64,000 nt of DNA. Origin: Streptomyces sp. QL37 (lineage in GTDB: Bacteria; Actinomycetota; Actinomycetes; Streptomycetales; Streptomycetaceae). Numbering within the stretch: the first letter of the stretch is position 1; the number at the start of each line of letters is the position of its first letter. Positions 43,277-51,943 of this stretch are shown here, piece after piece. A model generated the notes under the pieces. That model was given only the letters and a program-made list of their open reading frames with translations. It had not been told where the DNA came from and searched no databases. The DNA lies in assembly GCF_002941025.1 (NCBI RefSeq), contig NZ_PTJS01000001.1, forward strand, positions 1,116,001 to 1,180,000, in the 5' to 3' direction. The translations under genes were made by a program, and so were the position numbers.

Positions 43277-44623
43277 ATGAGCGGCAAGAGCGGCAAGAGC
43301 GGTCGGCATGGCTTCGGTGATCACCCCCTTCGGCCGCCACGCGCCCTGTCCTCGCTGCGGGAACGGCTGCGCGACACCTTCTGGTTCGCTCCGGTGGCGG
43401 GACTGGTGGGCGCCTTCGTCCTGTGGTGGATCCTCTCCGAGCTGGACACCAGGATCGTCACGCATCTGAAGAAGGAGCGGGCGTACCAGGAGCTCGGGGA
43501 TCTCCTCGCCTTCGCGGTGGACGCACGAACGATCGTCACCACGGTCAGCGCCGCGATGATGACCTTCATCGGTGTGGTCTTCAGCATCTCGCTGGTGGCC
43601 GTGCAGATGGCGAGCGGGCAGCTCACCCCGCGCGTGGTGCGGATCTTCGTGCGGAGCAGGATCAGCAAGCTCACCCTGACGGTCTTCCTGGCCACCTTCG
43701 CGTTCTCACTGCTCGTGCTGACCTCGTACGAGGGCGGGGCCGATCCGGATCCCCGGCGGGTGACGTCGGTGCCGCTCCTGCAGAGCCTGCTGACCCTGGG
43801 CCTGGTGGGCCTGAGCCTGCTGCTGTTCGTCGCCTACGTCTCCTCCACCCTGCGGCTGATGCAGGTCGGCCCCGTCCTGGACCACATCACCCGCGAGTCG
43901 CTCCGTGCCCTGGCGAGGCATTCCGGAGGGCCGGTGGAGGTGCTGCCGCTGGGACCCGCCACCGCGCAGGTGGTGCACCGGGAGAGGGCGGGGGTGCTCC
44001 GGGAGGTGCGGGTGGCCCGGCTGGTGCGGACGGCGAAGCGGCACGGAGTCGTCCTGCGGCTGCTGCCCAGGGCCGGGGACTATGTGGTGCCGGGCACTCC
44101 GGTCCTGGCCGTGCACGCCGGGACCGCGCCACCCGCACGCGCCCTGAGGCGCGGCATCGCCGTCGGGGTCGAGCGCGCGTTGTACCAGGATCCGGCCTTC
44201 GGGCTCCGCCAACTGTCGGACATCGCGCTGCGCGCCCTGTCGTCGTCGGTGAACGACCCGACCACCGCCGTGCAGTGCCTGGACCGCATCGTGCAGTTCC
44301 TCTCGGCAGCCGTACATCTGCCGCTCGGCCCGCTGCACCACCGTGACCGGCGGGGCGGTGTACGGCTCGTCCAGGAGGTGCCGGGGTGGCCGGAGCTCGT
44401 GGATCTCGCCTTCGAGGAGATCCGGTGGTGTGCCGCTGCGAGTCCTCAGGTCACGCGGCGGCTGCTGGCCGGGCTCGACGATCTGCTGCTGCTCGCCGCC
44501 GAGAATCAGCGGAAACCGCTGCTCAGGCACCGTGCGCTACTGGTGGAAGCAGTGGAGCGCACGGTGCCCGAGGCCGCTGGGCGGGCGTTCGCCCTGCGCC
44601 CGGACCGTCAGGGGATCGGCTGA
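43277..44623 (+). CDS. DUF2254 family membrane protein
   Basis: A 448-residue predicted membrane protein. Four hydrophobic helices fill the first ~190 residues (FWFAPVAGLVGAFVLWWIL; MMTFIGVVFSISLVAVQM; LTVFLATFAFSLLVLTSY; one more). The soluble second half carries the conserved LSDIALRALSSSVNDPTTAVQCLDRI region, split here by length limits (SDIALRALS, then VNDPTTAVQ). Function is unknown in the family. ATG at 43277 follows the tRNA gene on the other strand; no close partner gene. Confidence 0.83.
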   Translation: MSGKSGKSGRHGFGDHPLRPPRALSSLRERLRDTFWFAPVAGLVGAFVLWWILSELDTRIVTHLKKERAYQELGDLLAFAVDARTIVTTVSAAMMTFIGVVFSISLVAVQMASGQLTPRVVRIFVRSRISKLTLTVFLATFAFSLLVLTSYEGGADPDPRRVTSVPLLQSLLTLGLVGLSLLLFVAYVSSTLRLMQVGPVLDHITRESLRALARHSGGPVEVLPLGPATAQVVHRERAGVLREVRVARLVRTAKRHGVVLRLLPRAGDYVVPGTPVLAVHAGTAPPARALRRGIAVGVERALYQDPAFGLRQLSDIALRALSSSVNDPTTAVQCLDRIVQFLSAAVHLPLGPLHHRDRRGGVRLVQEVPGWPELVDLAFEEIRWCAAASPQVTRRLLAGLDDLLLLAAENQRKPLLRHRALLVEAVERTVPEAAGRAFALRPDRQGIG

Positions 44624-44656
44624 CCGGCGCGGCTGGGGTCATCCGTCCGGGAGGCC

Positions 44657-46126
44657 CTACGGCATGAGGTGGTAGTCCGGGAAGTTGCCCGGCAGCCTCT
44701 CCTCCCGGGGCCCGTCGGTCACGGCCCGTACGAGCAGTTCGCCGCCCACGAACGCCCCGCGCCACGAGGCGCCGAAGCCGCCGAACAACTCCTCGCGGTC
44801 ACCCCGGGAGCGCGGCCTGCCATGGCCGGTCTTGAAGGCGCGGATCTGCGGGGCCAGTCGCTCGTACGTCGCCGGGTCGTCGGTGGACAGGGTGGCGACC
44901 AGGGCACCGTTCGACGCGTTCATGGCGGCGAGGAGCTCGGCCTCGGTGTCGACCAGGACGATCGTGTCGACCGGGCCGAAGGGTTCCGCGTGATGGAGCG
45001 GCGAGGACGGAGGCGGGTTCAGGAGCGTGACCGGGTGGAGGTAGGCGCTGGTGTCCTGACCGGGGAGGAAGCGGGCGTCCGCCGCCGATCCCTGGTGGAG
45101 GGGGACGGCTCCGCGGTCGATCGCCTCGGCGACCTGGTCGCCGAGTTCCTTGGCCTTGTTCGCGTTGATGAGGGGGCCGAAGTCCAGCGCGGGCAGCGGG
45201 TCGGAGGGATGTTCCACCGCCAGGGGATGTCCGGTGCGGAGCGATCGTACGGCGGGGAGATAGGCCGCCAGGAAGTCCGCGAAGAGCGTGCGCTGGACGA
45301 CGAAGCGGGGGTAGGCGGTGCAGCGCTGCTTGCCGTAGTCGAACAGCTTCGGGATGACGGCGGTGAGGGACGGCCAGTCCGTGTGGTTCCAGATGCCCCA
45401 GGTGTTGAGGCCCTCCTGTTCCAGGATGTGCCGCTTGCCGAGGTCGGCGACGGCGGTGGCGATCCGGGCGCCGGTGTCCCGGCCCCCGACGAAGGAGACG
45501 CAGCCGATCTCGGCCGACCGGACGAGCGGTTCCGACAGTTCGCTTCCGCTGCCGCTGAGGAGGGTCAGCGGGACGCCTTCGCGGGCGGCGAGCGCGCAGG
45601 CCAGGGTGAGGCAGGAGACGCCGCCGTCGGTGGGTGTCTTGGCGATCACGGCGTTGCCCGCGAGGGCCTGTACGAGCATCGCGTGGACCAGCACGGACAT
45701 GGGGTAGTTCCAGCTGGCGATGTTGGAGACGGGGCCCGCGAGCGGGGTGCGGCCGGCCAGGAGGCGGTCGCTGTGGTCGACGTACCAGCGGACGCCGTCG
45801 ATGGCACGGTTCACGTCCGCCTGTGCGAGGCGCCAGGGCTTGCCGATCTCCCAGACCAGGAGGAGGGCGAGGAGCTCGCGGTGCTCGGTGAGGGCGTCGA
45901 GGGTGGCCGAGACGCGGGCACGGCGTTCGGGGAGCGGGACGTGGCGCCATGCGCGGTGGGCGTCGAGGGCCGCCCGTACGGCCTGGCGGGCGGTGGCCGC
46001 GTCCAGGCGGGGCGGGCCTGTGATGGGGGTGTTGTCGACGGGGCTGGTGGCGGGGAGGGTGCGGCCGGCCAGGAGGCGGTCGCTGTGGTCGACGTACCAG
46101 CGGACGCCGTCGATGGCACGGTTCAC
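44657..46126 (-). CDS. Aldehyde dehydrogenase with duplicated 5' region
   Basis: A 489-codon frame of the aldehyde dehydrogenase superfamily. Visible: IASWNYPMSVLVHAML (cofactor site), KTPTDGG, FVGGRDTGARIA, HILEQEGLN, the catalytic Cys in GKQRCTAYPRF, and PFGPVDTIVLVDTE. The first residues repeat later: VNRAIDGVRWYVDHSDRLL occurs at 1-19 and again from residue 105. Only the second copy lies where the family expects it. The natural N-terminus seems to have been replaced by an in-frame duplicate, so the GTG start at 46126 is doubtful and activity uncertain. Confidence 0.7.
   Translation of the reverse strand: MNRAIDGVRWYVDHSDRLLAGRTLPATSPVDNTPITGPPRLDAATARQAVRAALDAHRAWRHVPLPERRARVSATLDALTEHRELLALLLVWEIGKPWRLAQADVNRAIDGVRWYVDHSDRLLAGRTPLAGPVSNIASWNYPMSVLVHAMLVQALAGNAVIAKTPTDGGVSCLTLACALAAREGVPLTLLSGSGSELSEPLVRSAEIGCVSFVGGRDTGARIATAVADLGKRHILEQEGLNTWGIWNHTDWPSLTAVIPKLFDYGKQRCTAYPRFVVQRTLFADFLAAYLPAVRSLRTGHPLAVEHPSDPLPALDFGPLINANKAKELGDQVAEAIDRGAVPLHQGSAADARFLPGQDTSAYLHPVTLLNPPPSSPLHHAEPFGPVDTIVLVDTEAELLAAMNASNGALVATLSTDDPATYERLAPQIRAFKTGHGRPRSRGDREELFGGFGASWRGAFVGGELLVRAVTDGPREERLPGNFPDYHLMP
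45745..46021. repeat. Direct repeat copy A inside the aldehyde dehydrogenase gene
   Basis: Bases 45745-46021 recur, offset by 312 bases, at 46057-46267. The shared parts look identical by eye. Copy A is the complete one and encodes the family-typical region. Confidence 0.9.
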
Positions 46127-46267
46127 GTCCGCCTGTGCGAGGCGCCAGGGCTTGCCGATCTCCCAGACCAGGAGGAGGGCGAGGAGCTCGCGGTGCTCGG
46201 TGAGGGCGTCGAGGGCCGCCCGTACGGCCTGGCGGGCGGTGGCCGCGTCCAGGCGGGGCGGGCCTGT
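46057..46267. repeat. Direct repeat copy B, lacking 66 bp
   Basis: Copy B equals copy A except for a clean 66-bp deletion. In copy A that 66-bp segment is bounded by two copies of GGGCGTCGAGGG; copy B has just one. The deletion is in frame (22 codons). Confidence 0.9.
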
Positions 46268-46296
46268 TCCCCTGCCCGCCCCTTCCCGTAACCGGG

Positions 46297-46740
46297 GCTC
46301 CGCCCCGGACCCCGGTCCTCAATCGCCGGACGGGCTGAATTCATACGGCTCTGCCCCGAACGCAGTCCCGCACCGCTCGAAGGGCTGAATTCATACGGCC
46401 TGCTCCGGACGCACCCCGGACCGCCGGGCGGGCTGCATTCATACGGCTCCGCTCCGAAGCAGTCCCGCACCGCCGGAAGGGCTGCATTCGTACGGCTCCG
46501 CCCCGAACGCACTCCCGCACCGCCGGACGGGCTGCATTCGTACGGCTCCGCTCCGAAGCAGTCCCGCACCGCCGGACGGGCTGCATTCGTACGGCTCCGC
46601 TCCGAAGCAGTCCCACACCGCCGGACGGGCTGCATTCGTACGGCTCCGCCCCGAACGCAGTCCCACACCACCGGACGGGCTGCATTCGTACGGCTCCGCC
46701 CCGAACGCAGTCCCGCACCGCCGGACGGCCGCATTCGTTC
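46297..46740. repeat. Tandem array of nine ~50-bp degenerate repeats
   Basis: Units of 48-50 bp start at about 46297, 46347, 46397, 46445, 46494, 46544, 46593, 46642 and 46692. A typical unit reads GGCTCCGCTCCGAAGCAGTC, CCGCACCGCCGGACGGGCTG, CATTCGTAC. Two versions occur, one with GCTCCGAAGCAG (49 bp) and one with GCCCCGAACGCAG (50 bp). The first unit looks like a dispersed Streptomyces intergenic element (GGGGCTCCGCCCCGG, CAATCGCCGGACGGGCTGAA). It fills the 540-bp gap between sucD and the aldehyde dehydrogenase gene. Confidence 0.9.
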
Positions 46741-46807
46741 GGCTGGGGTCCTGCGCTGTGTCGGCGCGGCATCTGCGAACCCGGGGCCACAGGTCCGGAC
46801 TCGGCTG

Positions 46808-47689
46808 TCAGCCGCGCAGCCTGTGCTCCGCCAGGCGGGCCGTTTCCGTCGGGGTGGCGCCCACCGCGACTCCTGCCGCCTCCAGCGCCTCCTTCTTCGC
46901 CGCGGCCGTGCCGCTCGACCCCGAGACGATCGCCCCCGCGTGACCCATCGTCTTGCCCTCGGGAGCCGTGAAGCCGGCGATGTAGCCGACCACCGGCTTG
47001 GTGATGTGCCGGGCGATGTGGGCCGCGGCGCGTTCCTCCGCGTCGCCGCCGATCTCGCCGATCAGGACGATCAGCTCGGTGTCCGGGTCGTTCTCGAACT
47101 CCGTCAGGCAGTCGATGTGCGTCGTCCCGATCACCGGGTCGCCGCCGATGCCCACCGCCGTCGAGAAACCCGTCTCGCGGAGTTCGTGCATCAGCTGGTA
47201 GGTGAGCGTGCCCGACTTGGAGACCAGTCCGATGCGGCCGGGCTTCGTCGCGATGTCGGCGGGGATGATGCCCGCGTTGGACTGCCCGGGGCTGATCACC
47301 CCGGGGCAGTTGGGCCCGAGGACGCGTGTGCCGCGCGCCTTCGCGTGGGCGTGGAAGGCCACGGCGTCGTGGACGGGGATGCCCTCGGTGATGACCACGG
47401 CCAGACCGATGCCCGCGTCCGCAGCCTCGACGACGGCGGCCCTGGCGAACGGCGGCGGGACGAAGACGACGGTGACGTCGGCGCCGGTGGCGGCCATGCC
47501 GTCGCGTACGGAGCCGAAGACCGGGACCGTACGGTCGTCGAGGTCCACGGTGCGGCCCGCCTTGCGCGGGTTGACGCCGCCGACGATCTGGGTGCCCGCC
47601 GCGAGCATCCTCCTGGTGTGCTTCATGCCCTCGGCGCCGGTCATGCCCTGCACGAGGACCTTGCTCTCCTTGCTGAGGAAGATGGCCAT
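46808..47689 (-). CDS. sucD: Succinyl-CoA synthetase alpha subunit (or related acyl-CoA synthetase)
   Basis: A 293-residue alpha subunit. [20 protein letters not shown] opens the CoA-binding domain; [24 protein letters not shown] and the phosphohistidine loop ([13 protein letters not shown]) follow. ATG at 47689 lies two bases after the sucC stop. Its placement next to an oxalate-type operon suggests a paralogue that supplies succinyl-CoA for CoA transfer, distinct from the TCA-cycle pair; this is inference. Confidence 0.87.
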   Translation of the reverse strand: MAIFLSKESKVLVQGMTGAEGMKHTRRMLAAGTQIVGGVNPRKAGRTVDLDDRTVPVFGSVRDGMAATGADVTVVFVPPPFARAAVVEAADAGIGLAVVITEGIPVHDAVAFHAHAKARGTRVLGPNCPGVISPGQSNAGIIPADIATKPGRIGLVSKSGTLTYQLMHELRETGFSTAVGIGGDPVIGTTHIDCLTEFENDPDTELIVLIGEIGGDAEERAAAHIARHITKPVVGYIAGFTAPEGKTMGHAGAIVSGSSGTAAAKKEALEAAGVAVGATPTETARLAEHRLRG

Positions 47690-47691
47690 GA

Positions 47692-48828
47692 TCAGTGCCC
47701 TCCCAGGGCGAGTCGGGCTGCTCGGTCGGCCGCGCCGTCCATCGTGGTGATCTGCTGGACCATCGGGTGCGCACGGTCGTCGAGGATCGCCCGACCGCGC
47801 GCCGCGCTGTTGCCGTCGAGGCGGACGACCAGCGGTTTCGTCAGATGGACGGAGTCGAGGGCCTGGACGATCCCCTCGGCGACCGCGTCGCAGGCGGTGA
47901 TGCCGCCGAACACGTTGACGAAGACGGATTTCACCGACGGGTCGGAGAGGATGACCGTGAGGCCGTCGGCCATGACACGGGCCGAGGCTCCTCCCCCGAT
48001 GTCGAGGAAGTTGGCCGGGCGTGCGCCGCATCCGGCGACGACGTCGAGGGTGGACATGACGAGTCCGGCGCCGTTGCCGATGATGCCGACCTCGCCGTCC
48101 AGCTTCACGTAGTTGAGCCCCTTGGCGGCGGCCGCCGCCTCCAGCGGGTCCCCGTGCGGGTCGGCGGTGTCCGCACCCCAACGGGACTGCCGGAAGGCGG
48201 CGTTGTCGTCCAGGGTGACCTTGCCGTCCAGGGCGAGGATCCTGCCGTCCGTGGTGCGGACGAGCGGGTTGACCTCGACGAGCAGGGCGTCCTCCTGGGT
48301 GAGTACCTGCCACAGCGCCTGGAGGACGGGGGCGGTCTCCGGCGGGAGGGAGGCCGCCTCCGCGATCCGCGCCGCCGTGGCCGCCGTGACCCCCTCGGCC
48401 GGATCCACGGGGATACGGGCCACGGCCTCGGGCCGGGTGGCGGCGACCTCCTCGATGTCCATGCCGCCCTCCGCCGAGGCGATGGCGAGGAAGGTCCCGG
48501 CCGCCCGGTCCAGGACATAACCGGCGTAGAACTCCGCCTCGATGTCCACGGGCTGAGCGAGCATCACCGTCCGGACCAGGTGGCCCTTGATGTCCATGCC
48601 GAGGATGCCGCGCGCGGTGACGACGGCCGCCGCGGGGTCCGCGGCGACCTTCACCCCGCCGGCCTTGCCCCGGCCGCCCACTTTGACCTGCGCCTTGACG
48701 ACGACACGGCCGCCGAGCCGTTCGGCAGCGGCGTGGACCGCGGACGGGTGGTCCACGACCTCGGCGTCCGGTACGGCGATGCCGTGATCCGCGAAGAGTT
48801 GCCTTGCCTGGTGCTCGTACAGATCCAT
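47692..48828 (-). CDS. sucC: Succinyl-CoA synthetase beta subunit (or related)
   Basis: A 378-residue ATP-grasp beta subunit. [17 protein letters not shown] is the standard start; [38 protein letters not shown] and [15 protein letters not shown] follow. ATG at 48828 has GGGAG upstream. Divergent from the oxalyl-CoA decarboxylase-like gene across a 166-bp region with a perfect palindrome, which may coordinate both directions. Confidence 0.87.
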   Translation of the reverse strand: MDLYEHQARQLFADHGIAVPDAEVVDHPSAVHAAAERLGGRVVVKAQVKVGGRGKAGGVKVAADPAAAVVTARGILGMDIKGHLVRTVMLAQPVDIEAEFYAGYVLDRAAGTFLAIASAEGGMDIEEVAATRPEAVARIPVDPAEGVTAATAARIAEAASLPPETAPVLQALWQVLTQEDALLVEVNPLVRTTDGRILALDGKVTLDDNAAFRQSRWGADTADPHGDPLEAAAAAKGLNYVKLDGEVGIIGNGAGLVMSTLDVVAGCGARPANFLDIGGGASARVMADGLTVILSDPSVKSVFVNVFGGITACDAVAEGIVQALDSVHLTKPLVVRLDGNSAARGRAILDDRAHPMVQQITTMDGAADRAARLALGGH

Positions 48829-48907
48829 AGCCACTCCCGATCGTGCCGATTGTGAAAGTGCCGCACGCCCCCTGGACACCACCCACCGGATGCGGGATAA
48901 CAAGCTT

Positions 48908-48931
48908 CATACAGTATTCGTCGACTGTATG
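48908..48931. promoter_or_regulatory. 24-bp operator-like palindrome between sucC and the TPP enzyme gene
   Basis: CATACAGT (48908-48915) and ACTGTATG (48924-48931) are exact inverted repeats with an 8-base spacer. The site is AT-rich for this genome and central in the divergent promoter region, so one regulator (for example of the GntR or IclR type) could control both transcription units. No regulator gene lies beside it. Confidence 0.7.
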
Positions 48932-48994
48932 CAATGTACCGCGAGAGCGGCGGAACGGCTCCCGCACTCCCCTACGAAGGGACAGGACATCGCC

Positions 48995-50686
48995 ATGCCC
49001 GAGGACAGCCAGGACAGCCAGAACCTCATCTCCGGCGGGCACTTGGTCGCCAAGGCACTCAAGGCGGAGGGGGTGGAACGCATCTACACCCTCTGTGGCG
49101 GCCACATCATCGACATCTACGACGGCTGTGTCGACGAGGGCATCGAAGTCGTCGACGTACGGCACGAGCAGGTGGCCGCCCACGCGGCCGACGGTTACGC
49201 CCGGATCACCGGGAAGCCGGGGTGTGCCGTCGTCACCGCGGGTCCCGGGACCACCGACGCCGTCACGGGTGTCGCCAACGCCTTCCGTGCCGAGTCACCG
49301 ATGCTTCTGATCGGTGGTCAGGGAGCGCACACCCAGCACAAGATGGGCTCGCTCCAGGATCTGCCGCACGTCGACATGATGACGCCCATCACCAAGTTCG
49401 CGGCCACCGTGCCGGACACCGCGCGGGCCGCGGACATGGTGTCGATGGCGTTCCGGGAGTGCTACCACGGGGCACCCGGACCGTCGTTCCTGGAGATCCC
49501 GCGCGATGTGCTGGACGCGAAGGTCCCGGCGGACAGGGCACGGGTCCCCGAGACGGGGCGGTACCGTGCGTCCACCCGCGGGGCGGGTGATCCGGCGGAC
49601 ATCGAGAAGCTCGCCGATCTGCTCGTCCACGCCGAGAAGCCCGCGATCCTGCTGGGCAGTCAGGTCTGGACGACCCGCGCGACGGACTCCGCCACCGAGC
49701 TCGTCCGGACGCTCAACATCCCGGCGTACATGAACGGCGCGGGCCGCGGCACCCTGCCGCCCGGCGATCCGCACCACTTCCAGCTCTCGCGGCGCTACGC
49801 CTTCTCCAACGCCGACCTGATCGTGATCGTGGGGACCCCCTTCGACTTCCGGATGGGCTACGGCAAGCGGCTCTCCCCGGCCGCCACCGTCGTCCAGATC
49901 GACCTGGACTACCGCACCGTGGGCAAGAACCGCGACGTCGACCTCGGCATCGTCGGCGACGCCTCGCTCGTCCTCAAGGCGGTCACGGAGGCGGCGAGCG
50001 GCCGGCTCAACGGCGGATCAGCACTGCGCAAGGCCTGGCTGGACGAACTACGGGCCGCCGAGCAGACGTCGATCGAGAAGCGGCTGCCCCAGCTGAAGTC
50101 GGACGCCTCGCCCATCCACCCCTACCGGCTGGTCAGCGAGATCAACGACTTCCTGACCGAGGACTCCATCTACATAGGGGACGGCGGCGACATCGTCACC
50201 TTCTCGGGACAGGTCGTCCAGCCCCGCACCCCGGGCCACTGGATGGACCCGGGGCCGCTCGGCACGCTCGGGGTCGGGGTGCCGTTCGTACTGGCCGCCA
50301 AGCAGGCCAGGCCCGACAAGGAGGTCGTGGCGCTCTTCGGCGACGGCGCGTTCTCCCTCACCGGGTGGGACTTCGAGACGCTGGTCCGCTACAACCTCCC
50401 CTTCGTGGGCATCGTCGGCAACAACTCCTCGATGAACCAGATCCGTTACGGCCAGAAGGCCAAGTACGGCGACGAGCGCGAGCGCGTCGGCAACACCCTC
50501 GGCGACGTCCACTACGACAAGTTCGCCCAGATGCTGGGTGGTTACGGCGAAGAGGTACGCGACCCCGCCGACATCGCGCCCGCACTGCGCAGGGCCCGTG
50601 AGTCGGGTCTGCCCTCGCTCATCAACGTCTGGGTCGACCCGGACGCGTACGCCCCCGGAACGATGAACCAGACCATGTACAAGTGA
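48995..50686 (+). CDS. TPP-dependent enzyme, probable oxalyl-CoA decarboxylase
   Basis: A 563-residue thiamine-diphosphate enzyme. The cofactor-activating Glu is E58 in [16 protein letters not shown]; the TPP/Mg motif is GDGAF (449-453) to NN (476-477). The general fold is shared by acetolactate synthase, 2-hydroxyacyl-CoA lyase and oxalyl-CoA decarboxylase, and on sequence alone I cannot separate them. The next gene is a formyl-CoA:oxalate CoA-transferase and an OFA antiporter ends the operon, so oxalyl-CoA decarboxylation is the best guess. ATG at 48995 follows AGGA. Confidence 0.75.
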   Translation: MPEDSQDSQNLISGGHLVAKALKAEGVERIYTLCGGHIIDIYDGCVDEGIEVVDVRHEQVAAHAADGYARITGKPGCAVVTAGPGTTDAVTGVANAFRAESPMLLIGGQGAHTQHKMGSLQDLPHVDMMTPITKFAATVPDTARAADMVSMAFRECYHGAPGPSFLEIPRDVLDAKVPADRARVPETGRYRASTRGAGDPADIEKLADLLVHAEKPAILLGSQVWTTRATDSATELVRTLNIPAYMNGAGRGTLPPGDPHHFQLSRRYAFSNADLIVIVGTPFDFRMGYGKRLSPAATVVQIDLDYRTVGKNRDVDLGIVGDASLVLKAVTEAASGRLNGGSALRKAWLDELRAAEQTSIEKRLPQLKSDASPIHPYRLVSEINDFLTEDSIYIGDGGDIVTFSGQVVQPRTPGHWMDPGPLGTLGVGVPFVLAAKQARPDKEVVALFGDGAFSLTGWDFETLVRYNLPFVGIVGNNSSMNQIRYGQKAKYGDERERVGNTLGDVHYDKFAQMLGGYGEEVRDPADIAPALRRARESGLPSLINVWVDPDAYAPGTMNQTMYK

Positions 50687-50702
50687 CAGAGGAGCGGTTG
50701 GC

Positions 50703-51941
50703 ATGACCAAGGCTCTTGAGGGCGTGCGCGTCCTCGACATGACGCACGTACAGTCCGGTCCCTCCGCCACCCAGCTGCTCGGCTGGCTCGGGGCGGACGT
50801 GGTCAAGCTGGAAGCGCCGAGCGGCGACATCACCCGCAAGCAGTTGCGCGATCTGCCCGACGTCGACTCCCTCTACTTCACGATGCTCAACTGCAACAAG
50901 CGGAGCATCACCCTCAACACCAAGAGCGAGCGCGGCAAGGAGATCCTCACCGAGCTCATCCGCCGCAGCGACGTGATGGTGGAGAACTTCGGCCCGGGCG
51001 CCGTGGACCGCATGGGGTTCACCTGGGAGCGGATCCAGGAGATCAACCCCCGGATCGTGTACGCCTCGATCAAGGGCTTCGGCGAGGGCCCGTACACCAA
51101 CTTCAAGGCGTACGAGGTCGTCGCGCAGGCCATGGGCGGCTCGATGTCCACCACCGGATTCGCCGACGGCCCGCCGCTCGCCACCGGCGCCCAGATCGGC
51201 GACTCGGGTACGGGCATCCACGCGGTCGCCGGCATCCTCGCCGCCCTCTTCCAGCGGGAGAACACCGGACGCGGACAGCGGGTGAACGTGGCGATGCAGC
51301 ACGCGGTGCTCAACCTGTGCCGGGTCAAGCTGCGCGACCAGCAGCGGCTGGAACACGGGCCGCTCGCCGAGTACCCGGAGGCGCAGGACACCGCCGGCGC
51401 CGACGAGGTGCCGCGCAGCGGCAACGCCAGTGGCGGAGGCCAGCCGGGGTGGGCGGTGAAGTGCGCGCCGGGCGGCCCCAACGACTACGTGTACGTCATC
51501 GTGCAGCCGGTCGGCTGGAAACCCCTGTCGGAGCTGATCGGGAGGCCGGAGCTGGCGGACGACCCCGAGTGGGCGACGCCGGAGTCCCGGCTGCCGAAGC
51601 TCGGCAAGATGTTCCAGCTGATCGAGGAGTGGTCGGCGACGCTCCCCAAGTGGGACGTCCTGGAACAGCTGAACGCGCACAACATCCCCTGCGGCCCGAT
51701 CCTCTCCACCAAGGAGATCGTCGAGGACGACTCCCTCGCCGCCAACGAGATGGTGGTCCGCGTCGAACACCCTGAGCGCGGCACCTTCACCACCGTCGGC
51801 AGCCCGCTGAAGCTGTCCGACTCCCCCGTCGACATCGTCACCTCCCCGCTGCTCGGCGAGCACAACGCGGAGGTCTACGTCGGCGAACTGGGCCTGGGCG
51901 ACGAGGAACTGCGGCTTCTCAAGACGAACGGAGTCATCTGA
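50703..51941 (+). CDS. frc: Formyl-CoA:oxalate CoA-transferase (class III)
   Basis: A 412-residue class III CoA-transferase. The start LEGVRVLDMTHVQSGPSATQ, the MLNCNKRSITLNTKS block and VMVENFGPGAVDRMGF fit Frc closely. The catalytic aspartate is D167 in AQIGDSGTG (Asp169 in the Oxalobacter enzyme), and the mobile glycine loop reads GNASGGGQPGW. It moves CoA from formyl-CoA or another donor to oxalate. ATG at 50703 has GAGGAG upstream; 16 bp from the decarboxylase-like gene. Confidence 0.87.
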   Translation: MTKALEGVRVLDMTHVQSGPSATQLLGWLGADVVKLEAPSGDITRKQLRDLPDVDSLYFTMLNCNKRSITLNTKSERGKEILTELIRRSDVMVENFGPGAVDRMGFTWERIQEINPRIVYASIKGFGEGPYTNFKAYEVVAQAMGGSMSTTGFADGPPLATGAQIGDSGTGIHAVAGILAALFQRENTGRGQRVNVAMQHAVLNLCRVKLRDQQRLEHGPLAEYPEAQDTAGADEVPRSGNASGGGQPGWAVKCAPGGPNDYVYVIVQPVGWKPLSELIGRPELADDPEWATPESRLPKLGKMFQLIEEWSATLPKWDVLEQLNAHNIPCGPILSTKEIVEDDSLAANEMVVRVEHPERGTFTTVGSPLKLSDSPVDIVTSPLLGEHNAEVYVGELGLGDEELRLLKTNGVI

Positions 51942-51943
51942 GC

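Noticed and set aside
46123..46734. Long reverse-strand frame across the tandem repeats encoding Cys- and Arg-rich repeats
   Set aside because: Several reverse-strand frames stay open because the repeat units hold few stop codons. There is no ribosome site and no related protein that I know, and the 49/50-bp units shift frame irregularly.
46297..46740. CRISPR-like array
   Set aside because: The units are contiguous and ~50 bp with no unique spacers between them, and no cas gene is near.
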